A stretch of 7,563 bases of DNA, from assembly GCA_013042825.1 (NCBI GenBank), contig JABDPL010000288.1, forward strand, positions 1 to 7,563. The letters run 5' to 3'. The position numbers and the translations under genes are program-made. The notes below the pieces were generated by a model. It was not told the DNA's origin. It searched no databases and saw only the letters and a list, made by a program, of their open reading frames with translations. The number at the start of each line of letters is the position of its first letter. Positions within the stretch are counted from its first letter, which is position 1. This document shows, piece after piece, positions 1-6,987 of the stretch. The DNA comes from Flavobacteriaceae bacterium. Its GTDB lineage: Bacteria > Bacteroidota > Bacteroidia > Flavobacteriales > Flavobacteriaceae.

Positions 1-2075
1 CCAATATTGGATGTCATGATGATTATAGTATTGCTGAAATCGATCTTTCTACCCAAACTATCGGTTAAATAACCGTCATCAAGAACCTGGAGCAGCATAT
101 TGAAAACATCGGGATGAGCTTTTTCAATTTCATCCAATAGGACAACAGCATAAGGCTTTCGGCGAACCTTTTCGGTTAACTGTCCGCCCTCTTCATATCC
201 AACATAACCCGGGGGTGCACCGATCAATCGCGAGATGGCAAACTTCTCCATATACTCACTCATATCGATACGGATCAGGGCATCGTCATTATCAAAAAGT
301 TCTCGCGCTAAAACCTTGGCTAGCTGGGTTTTACCCACTCCTGTTTGACCTAAAAATATAAATGATCCAATAGGCTTGTTCGGGTCTTTTAATCCGGCCC
401 TGTTTCGCTGAATTGCACGAACAACTTTACCGACAGCCTCATCCTGACCAATCACTTTTCCTTTGATCAAATCAGGTAACTGGGCTAATTTATTGCTTTC
501 GGTTTGAGCTATTCTGTTAACAGGAATTCCAGTCATCATGGATACTACATCCGCAACATTTTCATCTGAAACCACTTCTCGATGTTGCTTCGATTCTTCT
601 TCCCATTTTGTCTGAGCCTCACTAAGGCTTCGCTCTAAACGTTTTTCGTCATCCCGCAGTTTAGCAGCTTCTTCATACTTCTGCTTTTTGACCACTGAAT
701 TCTTGGTCTCCTTGACTTGTTCCAGCTGTTTTTCGAGTTCCAGGATCTGGTCGGGAACATCGATATTGGTGATATGAACTCTTGAGCCGGATTCATCAAG
801 GGCGTCAATGGCCTTGTCTGGTAAAAACCTGTCGGTCATGTAACGGTTTGTAAGCTTCACACAAGCCAAAATAGCCTCGTCAGTATACAATACATTATGG
901 TGATCCTCATATTTACTTTTGATATTGTTGAGGATCTCAATTGTCTCTTCCACTGTTGTTGGTTCTACCAGTACTTTTTGGAATCGACGCTCAAGAGCAC
1001 CATCTTTCTCGATATACTGCCTGTACTCGTCAAGCGTTGTAGCCCCTACACATTGAATCTCTCCCCTGGCTAATGCCGGCTTGAACATATTTGAAGCGTC
1101 AAGGCTCCCTGTAGCGCCTCCGGCACCAACAATGGTATGAATCTCATCGATGAAAAGAATAATGTCGTCATTCTTCTCCAATTCGTTCATTACGGCCTTC
1201 ATACGCTCTTCGAATTGTCCGCGATACTTGGTTCCGGCCACAAGGCTGGCAAGATCAAGGGTAACCACACGTTTATTGAACAAAATTCGCGAAACCTTCC
1301 GTTTCACAATACGGTTAGCCAGGCCTTCAGCTATGGCCGATTTACCCACTCCGGGTTCACCGATAAGCAGCGGGTTGTTTTTCTTCCTCCGGCTAAGGAT
1401 TTGAGATACCCGCTGGATTTCCTTTTCACGGCCAACCACAGGGTCAAGTTTTCCTTCCTCTGCCAGTGATGTCAGGTCACGCCCAAAATTATCCAGCACA
1501 GGTGTTTTTGATTTTTTCGAACCTTTAGCAGTTGATTTGCTAAAGGGATCACTTTTCGAACCTTCGTCTGATGCGGGCTCGTCATCAGGATATGATTCCG
1601 CTTTTAGAGGCTCGATGTAATCATCGTCGTTAGCGATCATATATTTGAATTGTTCTTTCACGTTATCGTAGTCAACTTTAAGTTTATTCAGCAGTTTGGT
1701 GGTAGGATCATTTTCATTCCGCAGTATACATAACAGCAAGTGCGCCGTATTAATCGATGTGCTTTGGAATAGTTTGGCTTCAAGAAAAGTCGTCTTTAAA
1801 GCACGTTCAGCTTGTCGGGTTAAATGCAGGTTTTTCTTTTCATTTGAAGCAACTGAGATATTCGGGTTGGCCGGACTAAGGATCTCTACCTTTCTGCGAA
1901 GGTGATTGAGATCGATATCCAATGCATTAAGAATATCAATAGCCTTACCATTTCCATCACGCAGCAGCCCAAGCATCAAGTGCTCAGTACCGATAAAATC
2001 ATGCCCCAGCCTCAGAGCTTCCTCCTTGCTGAATGCGATGACATCCTTTACTCGTGGTGAAAAATTATCGTCCAT
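1..2075 (-). CDS. clpC: ATP-dependent Clp protease ATP-binding subunit ClpC (3' end beyond left edge)
   Basis: AAA+ unfoldase that, by family knowledge, feeds substrates to the ClpP protease in the cytoplasm. The reading frame is open from the ATG at 2075 to the left edge (691 whole codons); the family is usually about 820-850 residues, so roughly 150 C-terminal residues are missing. Visible in order: a double Clp-N repeat domain (residues about 1-145, beginning MDDNFSPRVKDVI, with GTEHLMLGLL); a Ser/Asp/Lys-rich linker (about 146-192); D1 with Walker A GEPGVGKS (239-246) and Walker B FIDE (D310, E311); a UVR-like coiled coil, KQKYEEAAKLRDDEKRLE (about 463-481), which marks ClpC rather than ClpB; D2 with Walker A GQTGVGKT (576-583) and Walker B LLDE (D648, E649). 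The frame is uninterrupted between these motifs. The visible part ends in MTSNIG, so the ClpP-docking loop expected soon after lies outside the window. The start is supported by an AAGGAA six bases upstream and by the usual ClpC N-terminus. It is transcribed divergently from gyrA. Confidence 0.96.
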   Translation of the reverse strand, partial: MDDNFSPRVKDVIAFSKEEALRLGHDFIGTEHLMLGLLRDGNGKAIDILNALDIDLNHLRRKVEILSPANPNISVASNEKKNLHLTRQAERALKTTFLEAKLFQSTSINTAHLLLCILRNENDPTTKLLNKLKVDYDNVKEQFKYMIANDDDYIEPLKAESYPDDEPASDEGSKSDPFSKSTAKGSKKSKTPVLDNFGRDLTSLAEEGKLDPVVGREKEIQRVSQILSRRKKNNPLLIGEPGVGKSAIAEGLANRIVKRKVSRILFNKRVVTLDLASLVAGTKYRGQFEERMKAVMNELEKNDDIILFIDEIHTIVGAGGATGSLDASNMFKPALARGEIQCVGATTLDEYRQYIEKDGALERRFQKVLVEPTTVEETIEILNNIKSKYEDHHNVLYTDEAILACVKLTNRYMTDRFLPDKAIDALDESGSRVHITNIDVPDQILELEKQLEQVKETKNSVVKKQKYEEAAKLRDDEKRLERSLSEAQTKWEEESKQHREVVSDENVADVVSMMTGIPVNRIAQTESNKLAQLPDLIKGKVIGQDEAVGKVVRAIQRNRAGLKDPNKPIGSFIFLGQTGVGKTQLAKVLARELFDNDDALIRIDMSEYMEKFAISRLIGAPPGYVGYEEGGQLTEKVRRKPYAVVLLDEIEKAHPDVFNMLLQVLDDGYLTDSLGRKIDFSNTIIIMTSNI

Positions 2076-2081
2076 AATAGG

Positions 2082-2089
2082 TTCCTTTT
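2082..2089 (-). promoter_or_regulatory. Shine-Dalgarno-like site of clpC
   Basis: On the minus strand the bases AAAAGGAA stand six bases before the clpC ATG. This purine run supports the chosen start. It is notable because the other genes in the window have only A-rich leaders, as is common in Bacteroidota, where initiation often does not depend on a Shine-Dalgarno pairing. Confidence 0.45.
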
Positions 2090-2169
2090 CAACATTAAAA
2101 TTACGCAAATTCAGATAGATTAAGGCAAAAACTATACCTTAATTAAAGGCTCATGGCTAATTGACAAAA

Positions 2170-2194
2170 AAAAGTTTAATAAATCAAAACTTTT
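2170..2194. repeat. Short AT-rich inverted repeat in the clpC/gyrA spacer
   Basis: AAAAGTTT (2170-2177) is mirrored by AAACTTTT (2187-2194), giving an 8-bp perfect stem with a 9-base AT-rich spacer. With only one G-C pair it would be weak as an RNA hairpin, so an operator-like DNA site is the more plausible reading. In AT-rich DNA such a pair could also arise by chance. It lies about 95 bases upstream of the clpC start and 143 bases upstream of gyrA. Confidence 0.3.
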
Positions 2195-2337
2195 AACAGC
2201 ATACTTATTAACGAAAAACCGCTTGAATATTGTTGATAAAATATACGAATTTAGAAGTCCGTAACCCGCTTCAGGACTTGCAAAATGGTTATATTAGCCT
2301 GATCTGAAAATCGACGAAAAAACTAATAGTTTTACTT

Positions 2338-4863
2338 ATGGCAGATGGAGAAAAATTAATCCCGATTAACATCGAAGATGAGATGAAATCGGCCTACATT
2401 GATTATTCAATGTCGGTCATTGTGTCACGTGCATTACCCGATGTGAGGGATGGTCTTAAACCCGTACACAGGCGTGTGCTATATGGCATGCATGAACTGG
2501 GGGTACGATCGAACACAGCCCACAAGAAATCAGCCCGTATCGTAGGTGAGGTATTAGGTAAATATCATCCGCATGGCGATACATCTGTATACGATACCAT
2601 GGTGCGTATGGCACAGGAATGGAGCCTGCGCTATATGCTAGTTGACGGCCAGGGGAATTTCGGTTCTGTAGATGGTGACAGTCCGGCGGCCATGCGATAT
2701 ACTGAAGCGCGTATGCAGAGGATATCTGAGGATATGCTTGCTGATATAGACAAGGATACCGTCGATCATAAATTGAATTTTGATGATACGCTGAAGGAGC
2801 CAACCGTTCTTCCGACAAGAATTCCGAGTTTACTCGTTAACGGCGCTTCGGGAATTGCTGTCGGTATGGCTACCAATATGCCTCCCCACAACCTTACCGA
2901 AGTTGTTGATGGTACTGTTGCCTATATCGACAATAGTGAGATAACTGTAGACGAACTCATGACGCATATCAAGGCGCCTGATTTTCCAACGGGTGGAATC
3001 ATTTATGGTTATGACGGGGTAAGAGAAGCCTTTAATACAGGACGTGGTCGAATTGTGATGCGGGGCAAGGCCGAGTTTGAAGAGGTCAATGGCAGGGAAT
3101 GCATAATTGTAACGGAGATCCCTTACCAGATCAATAAGGCTGATATGATCAAGAAAACGGCCGATCTGGTCAATGATAAGAAGCTGGATGGAATTGCCAC
3201 TATCCGGGATGAGTCCGATCGTAATGGTATGCGGATCGTTTATGTATTGAAACGCGACGCCATTCCGAATATAGTTTTAAATAAGCTTTATAAATATACC
3301 GCCCTGCAGTCCTCATTCAGCGTGAATAATATCGCGCTTGTGAAAGGTCGTCCGCAATTGTTGAACCTCAAGGACATGATCCATCACTTTGTTGATCATC
3401 GCCACGAGGTCGTTGTGAGACGAACCAAATATGAGTTGAGGAAAGCTGAAGAAAGAGCACATATTCTTGAAGGGCTGATCATCGCTTCCGATAATATCGA
3501 CGAGGTGATAGCGCTCATCAGAGCATCGGCCAATGCCGATGAAGCACGACAGAAACTGATCGCTCGCTTTAAACTGACAGAAATTCAGGCAAAGGCGATA
3601 GTTGAAATGCGCTTGCGCCAGTTAACAGGCCTTGAACAGGATAAACTTCGATCGGAGTATGAAGACCTGATGATGACCATAGAGGACCTCAAAGATATTC
3701 TTGAGAAAAAGGAACGCCGCATGGAGATTATCAAGGATGAGTTGGTTGAGGTCAAGGGTAAGTATGGTGACGACAGGAGATCCCGCATTGAATATGCAGG
3801 CGGTGATCTGTCTATCGAGGATATGATCCCGGATGAAAAGGTGGTTATTACTATTTCTCATGCTGGCTACATCAAGCGAACTTCGCTTAACGAATATCGC
3901 ACCCAGAACAGGGGAGGCGTTGGTCAAAAAGCCTCTACAACCCGGAGTGAGGATTTTCTAGAGCATTTGTTCGTTGGAACCAACCACCAGTATATGCTGT
4001 TCTTCACCCAGAAAGGCAAGTGTTTCTGGATGCGTGTTTACGAAATTCCGGAAGGCAGTAAAACATCCAAGGGCCGGGCAATTCAGAATCTGATAAATAT
4101 TGCCCAGGATGATAAGGTAAAGGCCTTCATCTGTACCCAGGATCTTAAGGATGAAGATTATATCAATAGTCATTATGTGATTATGGCAACGAAAATGGGG
4201 CAGGTCAAGAAGACGTCTCTTGAACGATACTCGCGTCCGCGAACCAATGGAATCAATGCCATTACCATACGTGATAATGATGAATTGCTCGAGGCGAAGC
4301 TTACCTCGGGCGACAGCCAGGTTATGCTGGCAGTTAAGAGTGGTAAGGCGATCAGGTTTGAGGAAAGCAAGACCAGGCCTATGGGCAGATCGGCATCAGG
4401 GGTAAGAGGAATCAAGCTGGCGGATGAAAATGATGAAGTTGTGGGAATGGTCTCAGTAAATGATATGGAGAGTGATATTTTAGTAGTTTCAGAAAACGGA
4501 TATGGCAAACGGTCCAGCCTGGAAGATTACAGGATCACCAATCGCGGCGGAAAAGGCGTAAAAACCATCTCTATTACGGAAAAAACTGGTAAATTAGTAT
4601 CGATAAAGAACGTTTCAGATGAAGATGATCTGATGATCATCAATAAATCCGGAATAGCTATCAGGATGGCGGTTAAGGATCTCAGGGTAATGGGTCGGGC
4701 CACACAGGGCGTCAGACTTATCAACCTCAAAAATGGCGATTCGATCGCGGCTGTTGCAAAGGTCATGCATGATGAGGATGAGGTTGCTGATCTGGAAAAT
4801 CCTGGAAATGAGTTAGATGAAAATGATGGCACAACAATTGATAATACCTCTTCGGATAATTAA
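2338..4863 (+). CDS. gyrA: DNA gyrase subunit A
   Basis: Breakage-reunion subunit of DNA gyrase, which with GyrB introduces negative supercoils using ATP. The gene is complete at 841 residues, normal for the family. The N-terminal catalytic core covers about residues 30-470; the DNA-cleaving tyrosine is Y121 in AAMRYTEARM, preceded by R120. The quinolone-resistance region reads HPHGDTSVYD, with T82 and D86 at the positions of E. coli S83 and D87. A charged coiled-coil stretch (about 440-475) leads to the C-terminal beta-pinwheel (about 490-810), built of repeated blades. A GyrA box is present in altered form, QNRGGVG (523-529), and a closer match, TNRGGKG, occurs later (734-740). These boxes favour GyrA over the paralogue ParC. 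The last 30 residues (812-841) hold 12 acidic and no basic residues. The ATG is chosen because MADGEKLIPIN is the typical Flavobacteria N-terminus; no Shine-Dalgarno sequence precedes it. The TPR gene follows after 31 bp. Confidence 0.97.
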   Translation: MADGEKLIPINIEDEMKSAYIDYSMSVIVSRALPDVRDGLKPVHRRVLYGMHELGVRSNTAHKKSARIVGEVLGKYHPHGDTSVYDTMVRMAQEWSLRYMLVDGQGNFGSVDGDSPAAMRYTEARMQRISEDMLADIDKDTVDHKLNFDDTLKEPTVLPTRIPSLLVNGASGIAVGMATNMPPHNLTEVVDGTVAYIDNSEITVDELMTHIKAPDFPTGGIIYGYDGVREAFNTGRGRIVMRGKAEFEEVNGRECIIVTEIPYQINKADMIKKTADLVNDKKLDGIATIRDESDRNGMRIVYVLKRDAIPNIVLNKLYKYTALQSSFSVNNIALVKGRPQLLNLKDMIHHFVDHRHEVVVRRTKYELRKAEERAHILEGLIIASDNIDEVIALIRASANADEARQKLIARFKLTEIQAKAIVEMRLRQLTGLEQDKLRSEYEDLMMTIEDLKDILEKKERRMEIIKDELVEVKGKYGDDRRSRIEYAGGDLSIEDMIPDEKVVITISHAGYIKRTSLNEYRTQNRGGVGQKASTTRSEDFLEHLFVGTNHQYMLFFTQKGKCFWMRVYEIPEGSKTSKGRAIQNLINIAQDDKVKAFICTQDLKDEDYINSHYVIMATKMGQVKKTSLERYSRPRTNGINAITIRDNDELLEAKLTSGDSQVMLAVKSGKAIRFEESKTRPMGRSASGVRGIKLADENDEVVGMVSVNDMESDILVVSENGYGKRSSLEDYRITNRGGKGVKTISITEKTGKLVSIKNVSDEDDLMIINKSGIAIRMAVKDLRVMGRATQGVRLINLKNGDSIAAVAKVMHDEDEVADLENPGNELDENDGTTIDNTSSDN

Positions 4864-4894
4864 TACATAACATTAACAAATAAAAAGAACAGAA

Positions 4895-6175
4895 ATGAAA
4901 AAACATGTTATAATGGTTTTGGCTCTTTTGATCAGTGCGTTTGCCATCGCACAGAAAAAAGAGATCAAAGAAGCCGAGAAAGCCATTAAAAGCAATGATT
5001 TTGCATCTGCAAAATCAGCATTGAGTGCGGCTGAAGGGATGATATCGGCCATGGATTCTAAGTCGCTGGCGAAATTCTATTTCCTCAAGGGCCAGGCCTA
5101 TTATGCAAACGGAACCGGAAATGATGATGACGTTACAACTGCTCTTGAAAGTTTCAAGAAATTAACGGAGACAGAGTCTAAATCGGGGAAAATGGTTTAT
5201 TCGCCCAAAGCTGATGAGATGAAGGTATCTATGAGTAATAGTTTCTTAGATAAGGCACAAACCGCCCTTAACAGGAAAGATCATGGATCATCTTACAAAA
5301 ACTTTGAACGTGCGTATCGCACATCCTTGAGCGATACCTTGTATTTGTATAATGCGGCTTTATTAGCAACATCCAGTCAGAATTACGGTGATGCATTGAA
5401 GTTATATGATGAGTTGATGACGATGGGTTATACGGGAATCGCGATGGAATACCGGGCAACCGAAGTTGAAACAGGTGAGGAACAAGTGTTTCCCAGCCAG
5501 ACCATGCGCGATATTTCAGTAAAAGCCGGAACGCATAACAAATCCAGAAACATAAAAACCGATTCTAAAGTCGGAGAGATAGCGAAAAATATCGCTTTGA
5601 TATATATCGAGCAGGGAGAGACTGATAAGGCGCTCGCCGCCATTGAGGATGCTAAAAAAACAAACCCAGATGATTTCAACCTGTTGTTATCAGAGGCCAA
5701 TGTGCGTTATAAATTGGGAGAGACCGATAAGTACAAAGAATTGATCTCTGAGGCGCTTGAGATTGAACCTAATAATGTCGATCTGCATTTCAATCTTGGT
5801 GTTGTTGCAGCAGATCAGGGTAATTATGAAGAGGCGAAAAAGCACTATGATAAAGCGATAGAAACCGATGGCACCTATGTGCGTGCATACATGAATACCG
5901 CTGCGTTGATCCTCGGACAGGAGCAGACTATAATTGACGAAATGAACAGTCTGGGTACTTCGGCCGCCGATGATAAGAAGTATGAAGAACTTCAGGAAAC
6001 AAGAATGCAACTTTACCGCGATGCTGTCCCTTACCTGACCAAGGTCATGGAATTTGAACCTGATAATATCAATGCTGCCAAAACACTGATGAATATATAC
6101 AGTGTTCTTGGAGATACGCCAAATTACAAAGCGATCCAGGCTAAGGTGGATGAGCTTGAATCAGGGGGTGAATAA
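4895..6175 (+). CDS. Exported tetratricopeptide-repeat protein
   Basis: A 426-residue protein of unknown specific function. The N-terminus (MKKHVIMVLALLISAFAIAQ) has a Lys-rich start, a hydrophobic core and a likely signal peptidase I site near A19-Q20, so export to the periplasm is inferred; no lipobox cysteine is present. The mature part is helical and charged and contains TPR-like units at about residues 150-178, 229-259, 263-293, 296-327 (the clearest: FNLGVVAADQGNYEEAKKHY) and 372-408, with a less regular N-terminal helical region (about 21-130). TPR arrays bind other proteins, so a scaffold or assembly role is plausible, but no catalytic motif is visible and no partner can be named. It starts 31 bp after gyrA on the same strand with no terminator between, so co-transcription is likely. 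The leader is A-rich (AAATAAAAAGAACAGAA) without a Shine-Dalgarno match. The gene ends in tandem stops (TAATAA) just before the bidirectional terminator. Confidence 0.9.
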   Translation: MKKHVIMVLALLISAFAIAQKKEIKEAEKAIKSNDFASAKSALSAAEGMISAMDSKSLAKFYFLKGQAYYANGTGNDDDVTTALESFKKLTETESKSGKMVYSPKADEMKVSMSNSFLDKAQTALNRKDHGSSYKNFERAYRTSLSDTLYLYNAALLATSSQNYGDALKLYDELMTMGYTGIAMEYRATEVETGEEQVFPSQTMRDISVKAGTHNKSRNIKTDSKVGEIAKNIALIYIEQGETDKALAAIEDAKKTNPDDFNLLLSEANVRYKLGETDKYKELISEALEIEPNNVDLHFNLGVVAADQGNYEEAKKHYDKAIETDGTYVRAYMNTAALILGQEQTIIDEMNSLGTSAADDKKYEELQETRMQLYRDAVPYLTKVMEFEPDNINAAKTLMNIYSVLGDTPNYKAIQAKVDELESGGE

Positions 6176-6194
6176 TAAAGATATGACTACAAAT

Positions 6195-6226
6195 AAAAAA
6201 GCCATTCAGAAATGAATGGCTTTTTT
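6195..6226. terminator. Bidirectional intrinsic terminator
   Basis: A perfect hairpin lies between the convergent TPR and C40 peptidase genes. GCCATTC (6201-6207) pairs with GAATGGC (6214-6220) around a six-base loop, AGAAAT. Six A residues precede the stem (6195-6200) and six T residues follow it (6221-6226), so the stem can extend to 13 bp and gives a T tract on either strand. It should stop transcription of the gyrA-TPR unit and also of the thiolase-peptidase unit. The peptidase stop codon (6228-6226 on the minus strand) shares one base with the tract. Confidence 0.9.
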
Positions 6227-6975
6227 CATATGATCTTTTTAATCACGCGAAGCTTGTGGGTGTGTTTGCGCTTTTCTTTATTATGGATGCCGGTTTGATC
6301 CAGGCGATCGATGCGAACTTTTCCGTGGGCATGAATGATATGATGATTTTTGAGAATAATGCCAACATGAATGATCTCACCTTCACCGTTGTCGAAAAAG
6401 GCGAGGTCGCCCGGTTCTGTTTCCTCTATAAAACTCAAAACCTCTCCCTGGCCAGCTTGTTCCGAGGCATCTCGTAAAAGATGGTATCCGTTTATTTTAT
6501 ACACCATTTGTGTGAATCCGGAACAATCTATTCCAAAAGGGGTTTTTCCACCCCAGAGGTAAGGCGAATTAAGGAATAGCAGGGCAGTCTCAACCAGCCG
6601 TTCCTTGGGCTGCTTTCCATATATAATTGCACCATCATGACTGTGATCCAAAATTGCTAGGCCATTTAATGCTGAACCCATGGGAATCGGATAAAGATGA
6701 TTATCGCTGTCACTTACAAATTCAACCATATCGGCTGAGTAGATAGGATCATCCGATTCAAGCGCCTTGTATGCCTCCTTCGATATCGCCTGATATTGTT
6801 TGTTATCTATCCATCCCTGGTAGTTATCGTAGGCGATCCTGATATGACTCCATTTCTTCCGGCTCTCCAGTATCCTGAAATGATCGCCGTACAATAATTG
6901 AGTGACCATTTCACTCGAATCTGAAGGTTCAGAACGAACGGGAACGATACTTAAGTGAGAAATTCCGAAGGGCAT
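6226..6975 (-). CDS. C40 family (NlpC/P60) cysteine peptidase, YkfC-like
   Basis: A 249-residue putative gamma-D-glutamyl dipeptidyl peptidase acting on cell-wall peptides. The N-terminal half (about 1-115) looks like one or two bacterial SH3 units, starting with ISHLSIVPVRSEPSDSSEMV and including KWSHIRIAYDNYQGWID. The C-terminal NlpC/P60 domain (about 125-225) carries the expected triad: C151 in GIDCSGF, H203 in IIHVGI and H215 in HIIHAHG. The PYLWGGKTPFG segment before the cysteine and EPGDLAFF before the first histidine are typical of the family. No signal peptide, lipobox or membrane segment is visible, so a cytoplasmic role in recycling imported muropeptides, as for YkfC or dipeptidyl peptidase VI types, is inferred rather than shown. 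It lies 12 bp downstream of the thiolase on the same strand, suggesting one operon, and ends at the bidirectional terminator. The start is the first ATG after the thiolase stop; no Shine-Dalgarno sequence is seen. Confidence 0.92.
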   Translation of the reverse strand: MPFGISHLSIVPVRSEPSDSSEMVTQLLYGDHFRILESRKKWSHIRIAYDNYQGWIDNKQYQAISKEAYKALESDDPIYSADMVEFVSDSDNHLYPIPMGSALNGLAILDHSHDGAIIYGKQPKERLVETALLFLNSPYLWGGKTPFGIDCSGFTQMVYKINGYHLLRDASEQAGQGEVLSFIEETEPGDLAFFDNGEGEIIHVGIILKNHHIIHAHGKVRIDRLDQTGIHNKEKRKHTHKLRVIKKII

Positions 6976-6987
6976 TTATAACCGGGA

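Larger units (their letters stand above)
2076..2337. promoter_or_regulatory. Divergent clpC/gyrA intergenic region
   Basis: This AT-rich spacer of 262 bp separates two divergent genes, so both promoters should lie within it. I could not place either with confidence. The Bacteroidota sigma-70 type consensus is TTG, then a spacer of about 19 bases, then TAnnTTTG. On the minus strand, TATAGTTTTTG (2136 down to 2126) resembles the downstream element and is about 50 bases from the clpC start, but the nearest upstream TTG (2167-2165) is 28 bases away, which is too far. For gyrA, a TTG at 2278-2280 is followed by an AT-rich stretch near 2289-2297 with no consensus downstream box. No small gene, RNA gene or hairpin terminator is evident. 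Confidence 0.6.

Noticed and set aside
1..2075. Possible frameshift in clpC, since no stop codon is present in the window
   Set aside because: Both Walker A and both Walker B motifs, the UVR-like segment and the start are all in one frame; the stop is simply outside the left edge.
1137..2118. Plus-strand open frames of 69-110 residues opposite clpC
   Set aside because: They lie antisense to a continuous, motif-rich ClpC frame and show no family resemblance; they are coding shadows.
2137..2149. CCTTAATTAAAGG near-palindrome upstream of clpC
   Set aside because: Only the TTAATTAA core is symmetric; in AT-rich DNA this is not distinguishable from chance.
2327..2334. TAGTTTTA as a possible gyrA promoter downstream element (TAnnTTTG-like)
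   Set aside because: It is only three bases from the start codon, so transcription would begin within the gene.
2456..4832. Minus-strand open frames of 67-120 residues and a short plus-strand frame within gyrA
   Set aside because: All overlap the intact gyrA frame, and none has a recognisable domain or its own leader.
5268..6010. Minus-strand open frames of 63-106 residues opposite the TPR gene
   Set aside because: They lie antisense to an intact frame with a signal peptide and TPR units, and their translations look non-protein-like.
6256..6562. Plus-strand open frames opposite the C40 peptidase gene
   Set aside because: The minus-strand frame carries the full catalytic triad, so the plus-strand frames are shadows.
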